A stretch of 56,668 nucleotides of DNA from Tubiluchus corallicola (lineage: Eukaryota; Priapulida; Priapulimorpha; Priapulimorphida; Tubiluchidae): contig JAQGDQ010001058.1 in assembly GCA_030141605.1 (NCBI GenBank), forward strand, positions 10,001-66,668, in the 5' to 3' direction. Under the pieces are notes generated by a model that saw nothing but the letters and a program-made list of their open reading frames with translations, did no database searches and was not told where the DNA came from. Each line of letters starts with the position of its first letter. Position 1 is the first letter of the stretch. Below are positions 47,601 through 54,929 of this stretch, piece by piece. A program made the translations under genes and the position numbers.

Positions 47601-49786
47601 GTCCATGCCAATTGGGACGCTGGCTTGGGAAAATGCCGCTGGCTTCACCCTCCAGAGTGCTCAATTCACTAAACAAAAATGTATTTTTTAATTTTATTGA
47701 CAAGATATACAGTAATTTAAAATTTTATTTAATTAGTAATGTGCTTGCTATGCATGCTGTGATTATTTTTGCACGTAATGTTATCTAAACTTGCATCAAA
47801 CGACATACCATTAAATATCTGCTTAAATTTACAAATTTTATAAAGCAATACTGCCAACGCAAGCCCTGCACGCAAAAAGGCAGTACGTAAGTGGTATAAA
47901 ATTGCAAGACAAATTTTTTAAGCTTTATGTAAGTGGAGGGTTTTCTTATGCTTTAAATACAAATCAGCTGTTTATCGGGCTTGGAGTAAGTTACTAAACC
48001 CCTTACCTAGTTTATTTTTTATGTTCCAAAGCAAGATCCTGCTAGTAAATCACTCTACTCACAGACTAATGCATAATTAAGTAAAGTCCACGTAAAACAA
48101 CTGATGTTAATGAATTGATGTAGCAGACAGCTTTACTTTACACGCACGTCACATCACAGTTGTAGCTGCACTCCAAAGACACCCCAAAAATAAATTAAAA
48201 CGGGTTTTATGTTGATGTGAGGTGAATAGTCAAGTGGTTACCTTGTGTGCCATAGGCAACTGAAATTAAGCAACATTGAACCTGGTGAGTGCATAGATGC
48301 TTGACTGCCTGGTTCAGTACTCACATTGGATGTTTTTTTATACTGTTCTTTGCTATTTAACATTTACCATTTTGAAGAAGGAAGTATGTACATCAAGACA
48401 GCTATGACATCTCTGATAGTCCAACGTTTCATATTAAAGTTTTTTCCGTTATTGTAAATTATGGCCAACCACATCTGTCTGTATTAAAGCAAAACTGGAC
48501 TGCATTTTAAACTGCAAGTCAAAATAATCTACTCTTTAAGATATTGAAAAGAAACATACTGTTTCTCAAGAATAACTTATGTGAAAGAATTATTACAATG
48601 TAAACGCAATTTAACATTCATGCCACCAGTTCTTTCCTCCTACATGCATTTCACCATTCGCTAGTTTGACAGGCATTAGCGCCTGCATCTCAGAAACAGA
48701 TGTGTTAGTTTGTGACGAGCTGCACACATTCGACAGCTCATGCGTGAGCACAGCAGTAAATTTGAAATTTGAATTTTTATCTTAGAACTTGCCTACTTTT
48801 AGTACAACACACTGAATATCTTACAGTAGCACTGTACTTCAATTTTTGCTTTCGCAAACAGGTGCAACATGCTCATGGAATATTTTTGCTGTTGACAATT
48901 ATGTTAGTTTGTGATTTCATCAGTAGCTGGGCTCGCCCGCCATTAATTAAGTTTTTAATCTATTATTTAATTGTCAGTGATTTGTTTGCAGTTATTAATT
49001 GTGCTGCAACTAGGTAAGATTCTAACTAGCTGTTAAAACTGTTACTATTACAGTAGGTTGGGCTGCGAGGCGTTGTCAATTTTACACAGGTGCATTGTCT
49101 GATACACTTAACCTTTGACCTTTTCACGATCATCATCAATTGCTGGAACTGTGAAAAAGTTTATTGCTCAAAGCTTAAGTGACTAAATAAAGCTTGTACC
49201 AGTGTATCAGTAGTACCAGTGAAATGATGCATAATGGGTGCCATTAAAACAACTCATGCTGAGTACCATTAAAACAATGCACAATAGATACCATTAAAAC
49301 AACACATGCTGGATACCATTAAAACAATGCACAATAGATACCATTAAAACAATGTATGCTGGGTACCATTAAAACAACACATTCTAGGTACCATTAAAAC
49401 AATGCACAATAGATACCATTAAAACAATGTATGCTGGGTACCATTAAAACAACGCGTGCTGAGTACCATTAAAACTATGCACAATAGATACCATTAAAAG
49501 AATGTATGCTGGGTACCATTAAAACAACGCATGCTGGGTACCATTAAAACAATGCACAATAGATACCCTTAAGACAATGTTTGCCGGGTACCATTAAAAC
49601 AATGCATTCTAGGTACCATTAAAACAATGTATGATGGCTACCTATGTGTCGTTCAGAAATTATTGAAATGCAATGTAAGCTAGAAGTCACTTAGAGTCTG
49701 TGTTACTTACTGTAAGAAATAATTCTGTGTTTTACAGGTTTTCCATAGAAAGAATGCCTGATGCTTTTGGAGCACCGAAATTATAG
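32645..49786 (+). CDS. FCF1: FCF1 / UTP24, PIN-domain rRNA-processing nuclease
   Basis: Eight exons: 32645-32647 (ATG only), 36911-36978, 37893-37967, 39768-39916, 42337-42409, 43263-43350, 47159-47253 and 49738-49786. They total 600 nt, 199 aa plus stop (human 198), with all phases agreeing. It is the nuclease of the small-subunit processome that cuts pre-18S rRNA in the nucleolus. The N-terminus ([13 protein letters not shown]) and lysine-rich exon 3 match the family. The PIN domain starts at about residue 65, with Asp73 in LIDTNF, Glu110 in [10 protein letters not shown], Asp143-Asp144 in YADDC and Asp162 in the next motif as candidate metal ligands. The C-terminus [14 protein letters not shown]...[10 protein letters not shown] is diagnostic. 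Exon 6 has an identical second copy at 44065-44152. Intron 1 contains a 3.4-kb minisatellite. The 3' UTR carries a 60-bp minisatellite, with AATAAA at 50462. Confidence 0.96.
32731..33290. mobile_element. hAT-like MITE (GGGCTGTAACAATACACC end), right border unclear
   Basis: It begins AGGGCTGTAACAATACACC, followed by several CACGATACG-type motifs typical of the subterminal part of this kind of hAT element. The interior is shared with 22290-22520. I could not fix the right end. It lies in intron 1 of FCF1, about 85 bp after the ATG exon. Confidence 0.55.
33309..33352. mobile_element. Lone left end of the TA-flanked CACTCATATC MITE
   Basis: TA followed by CACTCATATCTCGGTTTGCC, GGACAAAAG and GGGGAGACGA, as at 12988. 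The minisatellite starts after about 44 bp and the right end is absent. The array unit contains GCCAAACCG, which also occurs in this MITE family's right terminus. Confidence 0.75.
33353..36775. repeat. Minisatellite, 44/56-bp units, about 70 copies
   Basis: The basic unit is 44 bp (GTTGCCAAACCGTTC, CATGTTGCAACTTTACTCTC, AGAGAA). The long form adds GTTGCACAAGAA to make 56 bp. Both lengths are 2 modulo 3, so the reading frame rotates and all three + frames stay open, producing apparent proteins of up to 1192 aa that are artefacts. Within each unit GAGAGAAGTTGC can pair with GCAACTTTACTCTC. It lies in intron 1 of FCF1. Units at 34290-34920 carry many small indels. Confidence 0.97.
37137..37749 (+). 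mobile_element. piggyBac-like MITE, copy D
   Basis: It starts TTAGAGGAAAATAGAATGG, a decayed end, and finishes GAGTCCGGTTTTACTTTAA. The interior matches the other copies (CCCCATTTTGAAGTACGGTA). It lies in intron 2 of FCF1, ending about 145 bp before exon 3. Confidence 0.82.
38118..38205 (-). repeat. tRNA-derived SINE remnant
   Basis: On the minus strand, GGTTATCGGTTCAAATCC contains a perfect box B (GGTTCAAATCC). A degraded box A lies about 45 bp upstream. It lies in intron 3 of FCF1. The acceptor stem is not preserved. Confidence 0.5.
38576..39030 (+). mobile_element. Diverged TTAA-type MITE
   Basis: The right end CGTCCAGTTTTCCTTTAA and left CCTAAAGGAGTTAGC recall the piggyBac-like termini. 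The interior has GAAAGTTAATTAACGGC and CGGAAACTAAC, as in copies A-E. It is older or a separate subfamily, in intron 3 of FCF1. Confidence 0.45.
39951..40564 (-). mobile_element. piggyBac-like MITE, copy E, inverted
   Basis: It reads in reverse: GCAAAACCGGACCCAATCTT at the left and AATCATCCTGTCTTCCTTTA at the right. Borders are slightly decayed from TTAA. It starts only about 35 bp after the exon 4 donor of FCF1. Short open frames inside (40066-40621) are not genes. Confidence 0.85.
40570..41240. other. Intron 4 of FCF1, no recognised feature
   Basis: Mostly AT-rich unique DNA. Around 41040-41110 there are short repeated TCTGACTAAGCC(G/A) and TTTGAC motifs. No gene or clear element ends. Confidence 0.4.
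41249..41639 (+). mobile_element. hAT-like MITE with 8-bp target duplication
   Basis: It starts TAGGGGTGAACATAG and ends GAATGTTCACGCCTA. It is flanked on both sides by ATTGTTTT (41241-41248 and 41640-41647), a perfect 8-bp duplication. It is the same family as 2037-2408 and lies in intron 4 of FCF1. Confidence 0.88.
41650..42330. other. Intron 4 of FCF1, no recognised feature
   Basis: AT-rich run with repeated ATTAAAT(T)A motifs at 41860-41900. The remainder is without homology that I recognise. Confidence 0.4.
42589..43076 (+). mobile_element. TA-flanked MITE (CAGTAAACTTC ends), inside the FCF1 duplication
   Basis: TA, CAGTAAACTTCACTTAACTC at the left and GTGGAGTTTACTG, TA at the right. 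It is 488 bp, a shorter relative of 6227-6827. The downstream 802-bp duplication starts about 14 bp inside this element, so the second copy (43405-43878) lacks the outer left terminus. Confidence 0.85.
42603..44206 (+). repeat. 802-bp identical tandem duplication carrying FCF1 exon 6
   Basis: 42603-43404 and 43405-44206 are the same sequence at an offset of 802 bp; I saw no difference on reading. The unit runs from within a MITE terminus through that MITE, the exon 6 acceptor, exon 6, its donor and about 55 bp of intron. The junctions share a short TAACTCAAA / CTTCTAAC overlap. Either a very recent duplication or an assembly or haplotype artefact. Confidence 0.95.
44065..44152 (+). other. Second copy of FCF1 exon 6
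   Basis: Identical to 43263-43350, with the same TTATTCACAG acceptor and GTACAG donor. The 88-nt exon begins in phase 2 and ends in phase 0. If both copies were joined, the second would be read AAT AGC TAA, a stop at its third codon. Only one copy can be used per productive mRNA, and both give the same protein. Confidence 0.9.
44153..44365. repeat. 118-bp tandem partial copy of the exon 6 donor region
   Basis: AGTAATGCAGGTGCAGCATT at 44261 repeats AGTAACGCAGGTACAGCTTT at 44143 with an offset of 118 bp, and the identity continues through CTTCTAACCTTTTAATTTTC. A more diverged relative (GGTACAGCATTCACTAAGTG) occurs at 45078. The donor junction thus recurs up to four times in this intron. Confidence 0.8.
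44366..45076. mobile_element. Probable MITE rich in TTTCGGTTT
   Basis: It begins GTTTCGGTTTGCC, with TTTCGGTTAAATTTTGG, and near the right border has AATTTCGGTTTCG. This compositional signature is typical of some hAT MITEs. It appears to interrupt the repeat of the exon 6 donor region. The ends are not firmly defined. Confidence 0.4.
45722..46656. mobile_element. Long-terminal-inverted-repeat MITE hosting a 58-bp minisatellite
   Basis: The left arm (AATTTCTTTAATTAATTTGC, then TACCTGTTAACATTG and GGTGATAAGTGTACAATG) is the inverse of the right arm (CATTGTACTCTTATCACC, then GTTAACAGGTAGTTTC and GCAAATTAGTTAAAGAAATT). Arms are roughly 90 bp or more. Between them about 13 units of 58 bp (CTGTTCGTGAGATTGTGATT, GTGTACATTGTTCACTTAT) run from 45842 to 46590; the unit itself derives from the right-arm sequence. 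It lies in intron 6 of FCF1. Confidence 0.88.
47291..47956 (+). mobile_element. TTAA-type MITE, second family, intact borders
   Basis: It begins TTAAAGGACAAGAAAAGGGG and ends GAGGGTTTTCTTATGCTTTAA. TTAA is at both ends and the terminal inverted repeats match over about 16 bp. It is 666 bp, homologous to 11251-11919, and starts 37 bp after the FCF1 exon 7 donor. Confidence 0.88.
48020..48180 (-). mobile_element. Partial copy of the AATAAGCC-type MITE
   Basis: GCAAGATCCTGCTAGTAAAT, CACAGACTAATGCATAATTA and GCTTTACTTTACACGCACGT match 20240-20360. Both termini are missing here. A further part of the same family, with a terminus, is at 49013-49172. Confidence 0.65.
48228..48330 (+). repeat. SINE fragment with 5S rRNA-like segment
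   Basis: AAGCAACATTGAACCTGGTG followed by AGTGCATAGATGC and GACTGCCTGG aligns with the 3' half of 5S rRNA (AAGCA..GT....CCTGGTTAGTACTTGGATG...GACCGCCTGG). It is preceded by a box-A-like TAGTCAAGTGG and GGCAACTGAA. This looks like a 5S-derived or tRNA/5S chimeric SINE rather than a functional 5S gene. It lies in intron 7 of FCF1. Confidence 0.55.
48484..49010 (-). mobile_element. piggyBac-like MITE, copy F, inverted and truncated
   Basis: TTAAAGCAAAACTGGACTGC at the left, then the reverse interior (AATTTGAATTTTTATCTTA, AGCTGGGCTCGCCCGCC). It loses homology near 49005, before the other terminus, and is followed by a piece of the AATAAGCC-type MITE. Confidence 0.78.
49013..49172 (+). mobile_element. 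Terminal part of an AATAAGCC-type MITE
   Basis: TAACCTTTGACCTTTTCACG, ATCATCATCAATTGCTGGAA and CTGTGAAAAAGTTTATTGC match the right part of 31381-31786. It lies in intron 7 of FCF1. Confidence 0.65.
49212..49640. repeat. Minisatellite, about 25-bp unit, about 17 copies
   Basis: Each unit has TACCATTAAAACAA followed by alternating TGCACAATAGA or (TGTATGCTGGG/CACATGCTGG). The two unit types alternate over part of the array, giving a 50-bp higher-order period. It lies in intron 7 of FCF1 and ends about 97 bp before the last exon. Confidence 0.92.
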
Positions 49787-49796
49787 CACTCATTGG

Positions 49797-50396
49797 TGTG
49801 GGAATGTTCATGCAGTTTGTGAAAGAAACCACTACCAGCACAGCTTAAGCAGTGATGTATGGAGTGTTCTTGCAGGTTTTGAAAGAAACCACTACCAGCA
49901 CAGCTTAAGGTGTGAGGTGTGGTGTGTTCTTGCAGGTTGTGAAAGAAACCACTACCAGCACAGCTTAAGGTGTGAGGTGTGGTGTGTTCTTGCAGGTTTT
50001 GAAAGAAACCACTGCCAGCACAGCTTAAGCTGTGATGTGTGAAGTGTTGGTGCAGGTTGTGAAGGAAACCACTACCAGCACAGCTTAAGCTGTGAGGTGT
50101 GGAGTGTTGGTGCAGGTTGTGAAAGAAACCACTACCAGCACAGCTTAAGGTGTGAGGTGTGGAGTGTTGGTGCAGGTTGTGAAGGAAACCACTACCAGCA
50201 CAGCTTAAGCTGTGAGGTGTGGAGTGTTGGTGCAGGTTTTGAAAGAAACCACTACCAGCACAGCTTAAGGTGTGAGGTGTGGAGTGTTGGTGCAGGTTGT
50301 GAAAGAAACCACTACCAGCACAGCTTAAGCTGTGATGTGTGAAGTGTTGGTGCAGGTTGTGAAAGAAACCACTACCAGCACAGCTTAAGCAGTGAC
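49797..50396. repeat. Minisatellite, 60-bp unit, 10 copies, in the FCF1 3' UTR
   Basis: Each unit contains GTGAAAGAAACCACTACCAG, CACAGCTTAAG and GTGTTGGTGCAGG. It starts about 10 bp after the FCF1 stop and ends about 65 bp before the AATAAA, so it fills almost the whole 3' UTR. A 60-bp period keeps + frames open but stops recur; it is not coding. Confidence 0.95.
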
Positions 50397-50461
50397 TTGT
50401 ACTTAATTATTATGAAGACTAGTGCTTCTTGTACTCTGTGTCCCTGTTTCAATATCAAAAT

Positions 50462-50467
50462 AATAAA
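50462..50467 (+). terminator. FCF1: FCF1 polyadenylation signal
   Basis: Canonical AATAAA about 675 bp after the FCF1 stop codon, just past the 3' UTR minisatellite. It is followed by a T-rich stretch (TTCAATTTTGTAAAAATGTT). Confidence 0.75.
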
Positions 50468-50497
50468 TTAGCAAATCCGTTCAATTTTGTAAAAATG

Positions 50498-50503
50498 TTT
50501 TAA
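50498..50503 (-). terminator. Possible polyadenylation signal of the CIMIP1-like gene
   Basis: ATTAAA on the minus strand about 200 bp after the stop of the CIMIP1-like gene. Cleavage 10-30 bp further would fall within a few bases of the FCF1 signal on the other strand. This is inferred from the hexamer only. Confidence 0.45.
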
Positions 50504-50703
50504 TTCATTTGTGAATACACACTAGTAATGTAAGTTCAAACTGTCTTTGATAAAAATAATATAAAGTGAAATGAGATATTATCACCACAAATTTTTTCTA
50601 TGTAGCTGTATTACACACTTATTCTTTGTCTCTTGAAGTTGGGTTGGTCATTGTGCTTGGTGTGATGGTGTGTAGATAAATTAAAGTGCTCTGAATGTTT
50701 GTC

Positions 50704-53030
50704 TTAACCCAGAGCTTCAGACGGCCATTTTAAAGTACGTAAAAGACTTCCCATTTTGTTCTGTGCCGTATACTGTTCTAGCTGTCTTTCCGTTTGAGCC
50801 GACAGCCAGCCAATCTCATTAGATGTGGTTTTTGGGTACTTCAATGGTGGCTTCTTTCCTTTTGCAGGCTCTTTTGATGAAGGTGCTTTAATAGCTGATG
50901 CCCTCGTTGCCTTTTTTTCTCTCCCAGTCATTAGCTTCTCCATCTAAAAGAAGTTTCTAAGAGTAAATAAAGCAGCAGTATCCTGTACTTACTCATTTCT
51001 AAACGTAACACCTGCCTACAGGACATATTAAAAGTTATTGAACACGATTTTAAAAACACCGGCGTCAGTTAACTGCATTCCTCTTCACTTGAAATGCGTT
51101 AAATTAAAAATTGACAAGCATGATAAGAGTGGGTGCAATCTACCGGATATCTAGTTAAACTCAAATGATAAGAGTGGATGCAATCTACCGGATATCTAGT
51201 TAAACTCAAATGATAAGAGTGGATGCAATCTACCGGATATCTAGTTAAACTCAAATGATCAGAGTGGGTGCAATCTACCGGATATCTAGTTAAACTCAAA
51301 TGATCAGAGTGGGTGCAATCTACCGGATATCTAGTTAAACTCAAATGATAAGAGTGGATGCAATCTACCGGATATCTAGTTAAACTCAAATGATCAGAGT
51401 GGGTGCAATCTACCGGATATCTAGTTAAACTCAAATGATAAGAGTGGGTGCAATCTACCGGATATCTAGTTAAACTCAAATGATAAGAGTGGATGCAATC
51501 TACCGGATATCTAGTTAAATTCAAATGATCAGAGTGGGTGCAATCTACCGGATATCTAGTTAAACTCAAATGATAAGAGTGGGTGCAATCTACCGGATAT
51601 GTAGTTAAACTCAAATGACGTCAACACTACAAAGCTTTGGTAACAGTTGGAAAAAATCTATTCACTAGGTATGTGTTGAAATATATGCTAATTTGGTTTA
51701 CAATAAATTTTTTAAAGTATATTTTTACTGTCATGCAAAAAATAGCTACTCTAGGTTAAGTAAAGAATTTACAATAAGTTCACTTCAACCTATGTAAATG
51801 TCGCTAAAGTATATTATGAGTAAAAAATGTTCGAGACTTGTGTGGGCAAGGGTGGCTCTGTGTGAGGGGGCCCCATAATATCATTAGCCTAGAGGCCCCA
51901 AAGAGTCATAATCCGGCCCTGCCTATATGCATTTCAACCAAAATTGAGCTTTTTAGAAATTAGCTGCTCATCTAGAACTTTACTGGTGCAAAACATGGCT
52001 TCGAAGTGAAAACTGAATGAGTTTTTTATACAGGGCAACAGAGAATTGATTAAGAAATCTAATCATTAGAATAATCACTTGGCAAAAAATGTAGCTTTTT
52101 TTCTAAACAGTGTGGACCTATGCATATAATATTTTTGTACTTTGGGTTTTAATAAAATTGTTAACTATGTCTAATGTTACTGTTTAGTGTGTTTGCTGCT
52201 GTACTATACTGTACTATGTAAAGACTTATATCAGGAGTACAGTCTTAAAATAAGATAATGTGATGTACGAGTGTTTCTGAAGAATTTTCATAATTTTGAG
52301 ACTGTACTGTGTACTAGATGTTTGATAGTGTAACGTACGAGTGTTTCTGAAGAATTTTCATAATTTTGAGACTGTACTGTGTACTAGATGTTTGATAGTG
52401 TAACGTACGAGTGTTTCTGAAGAATTTTCATAATTTTGAGACTGTACTGTGTACGAGATGTTTGATAGTGTAATGTACGAGTGTTTCTGAAGAATTTTCC
52501 TAATTTTGAGACTGTACTGTGTACGAGATGTTTGATAGTGTAATGTACGAGTGTTTCTGAAGAATTTTCCTAATTTTGAGACTGTACTGTGTACGAGATG
52601 TTTGATAGTGTAATGTACGGGTGTTTCTGAAGAATTTTCCTAATTTTGAGACTGTACTGTGTACGAGATGTTTGATAGTGTAATGTACGAGTGTTTCTGA
52701 AGAATTTTCATAATTTTGAGACTGTACTGTGTACGAGATGTTTAATAGTGTAATGTACGAGTGTTTCTGAAGAATTTTCATAATTTTGAGACTGTACTGT
52801 GTACGAGATGTTTGATAGTGTAATGTACGAGTGTTTCTCATATTTCTGCATAATGTTCTAACAGCTGGATGGATAGCTTTATGATTTATTAATATTACTG
52901 TTTTTAAATAATAGTCCCCCTATTAGGTAGCAAAGTTCAATAATTTACCTTCTCATATTCGTCTGATATAATACCCCACCTAGCGGCCCAGGTTCGTGCA
53001 GAGTCCAGCTCATGTTTTATGTGGTTTTTC
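50704..53030 (-). CDS. CIMIP1: CIMIP1 (C20orf85 / LLC1)-like ciliary microtubule inner protein, 3' part
   Basis: Two exons on the minus strand, 53030-52949 (acceptor TTAG, donor GTAAAT) and 50943-50704 (acceptor TTTTAG, stop at 50704-50706), joined in phase 0. They encode about 106 residues. The first has ELDSARTWAARWG, comparable to the E-A-x-x-x-W-P-x-x-W-G motif of C20orf85. The second ends YPKTTSNEIGWLSAQTERQL, then LRTLKWPSEA, comparable to the P-x-T-T-x-x-x-I-G-W-x-S-A...L-x-W-P ending of that family. Family members sit inside the doublet microtubules of motile cilia. The N-terminal exon, which should end in TG and complete a Trp, was not placed. A speculative mini-exon 54375-54350 (ATG...TG, then GTGAAA) has the right phase but no homology. 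The intron between the two exons contains the 45- and 70-bp minisatellites. Confidence 0.72.
51118..51620. repeat. Minisatellite, 45-bp unit, about 11 copies
   Basis: Each unit has GATAAGAGTGG(A/G)TGCAAT, CTACCGGATATCTAG and TTAAACTCAAAT. The period is exactly 45 bp, so a minus-strand frame of 171 codons stays open; this is an artefact. It lies in the intron of the CIMIP1-like gene, about 175 bp from the last exon. Confidence 0.96.
51625..52250. other. Intron of the CIMIP1-like gene, no clear feature
   Basis: AT-rich. The only notable piece is GGGGGCCCCATAATATC...AATCCGGCCCTG at 51877-51921, which resembles one end of a common animal dispersed repeat, but the partner end is not seen. Confidence 0.4.
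52254..52840. repeat. Minisatellite, 70-bp unit, about 8 copies
   Basis: Each unit has GTACGAGTGTTTCTGAAGAA, TTTTGAGACTGTACTGTG and GAGATGTTTGATAGTGTAA. Spacing is 70 bp. Units fall into CATAATTTT and CCTAATTTT types and early units carry CTAGATG in place of CGAGATG. It ends about 110 bp from the 52949-53030 exon. Confidence 0.95.
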
Positions 53031-53089
53031 CTAATAAATTAAAAAAATATTATAAAAATGAGCATAGAATTTTTGATTAGGTTATGATA

Positions 53090-53345
53090 TCATTGCTGCT
53101 GTTGCTGTTACTGTTACTGCTGTTGTTGTTATTGTTGCTGCTATTGTTGTTGTTGCTGCTGTTGTTGTCGTCGCGTCGTCGTCATTGTTCTTGTTTCTGC
53201 TGCTGCTGCTGTTGTTGTTGCTGCTGTTGGTGTTGGTGTTATTGTTACTATTGTTGTTGATGTTGTTCTTGTTGGTCTTGTCTTTCCTGTTGGTCTTGTT
53301 TCTGCTGCTGCTGTTGTTGTTGCTGTTGTTGTCGTCGTCCTCGTA
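53090..53345. repeat. CTG/TTG triplet-rich tract
   Basis: About 250 bp of mixed CTG, TTG, TTA and GTC triplets. Open frames on the minus strand read Thr/Asn/Ala-rich (frames of 88 and 111 codons) and are low-complexity artefacts. It lies just upstream (minus sense) of the CIMIP1-like exon at 53030. Confidence 0.9.
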
Positions 53346-53399
53346 GTAAGGTGGTGGTGACATGAAGCAATCGCTCCAGGGCGCAAGCATAAGAAAACA

Positions 53400-53910
53400 A
53401 TTAACAAAAGTTTTCACACTGCAACAAAACTGCCTAGGCAGAGATCATTGTAACTGACTTAATTATAAGTAGAAAACTGATTTACTCATAATTAGGGAAA
53501 AGGCTAATGTTGTTACTTAACGGGGTGTGTAGGGTGTCATGTGGTTTAGCTGATCGATAATTTTGGGAGAAACAGTGACGTTTCTCTAAATACCGATTGT
53601 ATTATGCAAATCTGCAGTGTTCTGTATCTTTCATGATATTTGCACTTTTTAATGTTGGAGCTGAATGTTTAAGGATTGTCGTGTTACGTGCAACTAATGC
53701 ATAGAAAAGAGTTACTCTGCTGCAGTACCGCAAATGAAACTCAGGGTGATTCTTGGAAAAATTCGTTTACTTTTATCCAAAAAGAAAAGTCGGGCCAGGG
53801 ACGCAAAAACGCGCACAACTTGCGGTTTCAGCCACGAAATAAATGATCAAAATATTAAAAGGGTAGGGTGTCAGAAGTTTTTTTTGCCTCCGGGTGTCAC
53901 AAGCATTTGC
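53400..53910. other. Stretch without recognised feature
   Basis: Probably intron or upstream region of the CIMIP1-like gene. No homology seen. The 148-codon frame beginning at 53734 runs into a CTG tract and does not look like a gene. Confidence 0.4.
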
Positions 53911-53919
53911 TACCCCACT

Positions 53920-53968
53920 GACTACTGCTGCTGCTTTTACTGTCAAGTTCTGTTTCTGCTGTTGCTGT

Positions 53969-54000
<32 letters not shown>

Positions 54001-54165
54001 CTTTTACTACCAAGTTCTGCTTCTGCTGCTGATGATGATATTGCTGCTGCAGATGGTATTGCTGCTACTGCTGCTGCTGCTGTTACTGTCAAGTTCCGTT
54101 TCTGCTGTTGCTGTTGTTGCGACAGCTGCTGCTGCTGTTGCAGTTGTTGCTATGTTTCTGGTTCT
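53920..54165. repeat. Second CTG/TTG triplet-rich tract
   Basis: CTG-dominated triplet repeat with two or three copies of a longer unit, CTGTCAAGTTC(T/C)G(T/C)TTCTGCTG, at 53940, 54008 (variant) and 54085. It is thus a partly higher-order triplet array. Confidence 0.9.
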
Positions 54166-54169
54166 TGCT

Positions 54170-54925
54170 TAACGAAGTAATTTTTGACACATAATTTGAC
54201 AAAGCTAAAAATAGGCTCTTAGGGAATCTATATTTTGCAGGAAAACAGACTAACATCTATTGTAAGTCCGAGTAATTTGGTAAAAGCTCTCTGCCTTAAC
54301 CTGAATCATGATGTCTAGACTTACGTAAATTTTCGAAATTTAATTTCACCAGGAGAAGAGAATCAATGCAGACATGGCAGGCGTATAAATTACATTCACC
54401 AGAAGAAAATGATTTTCTAGACTTTATTTTTCAACAATTCACGCATTAAGAATTTGCCTTATTAACCCGTCGTTTTCGAGAGTGTAGTTAGTGTAAACAA
54501 TTAAACAACACATTACACGTCTTTTCTTCTAAATCACACAAACCTATAGTGCTAAATGAACACAGTATTGTGATATAATATTAGTTAAAAATTAATTAAA
54601 AAATAGGTGCAACTTTAAATGTTGTTGGTGTCCAAATGTCACGTGCCCAAATTTATATATAATTTATTTCGCAAAAGGGTAAATATTGCATTTTACACAA
54701 TTACAATCTTGAATTAGTTCATCTGTAAACTATTTAGTATAAATTATATTGATTTGTAATTAACATTTACAACTAGTGTTTGTGTACAAAAACCAATTAA
54801 CATAACATTTAGTTGATTAGCAGAATTAGCAGCATCTCTTTTACTTCATTGTCACAAAAACCCTGTATTGTCCATTCACCATTAAGTGTCCAGAAGAGTT
54901 CACAGCACAAAAATCAATTTCATTA
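54170..54925. other. AT-rich stretch without recognised feature
   Basis: No convincing exon. A minus-strand ATG at 54375 with a possible donor at 54349 is the only candidate for the missing first exon of the CIMIP1-like gene, and it lacks homology support. Confidence 0.35.
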
Positions 54926-54929
54926 AAAC

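Noticed and set aside
49761-50342. Cys/His-rich repeat frames that recall zinc fingers (CERNHYQHSLRCEVW)
   Set aside because: The spacing does not match a zinc finger. The frames are the 60-bp satellite in the FCF1 3' UTR and are broken by stops.
51099-51614. 171-codon minus-strand frame with a 15-residue repeat
   Set aside because: Translation of the 45-bp minisatellite in the intron of the CIMIP1-like gene.
53082-54180. Poly-Thr/Asn/Ala and Cys/Leu-rich frames
   Set aside because: Low-complexity translation of CTG/TTG triplet tracts.
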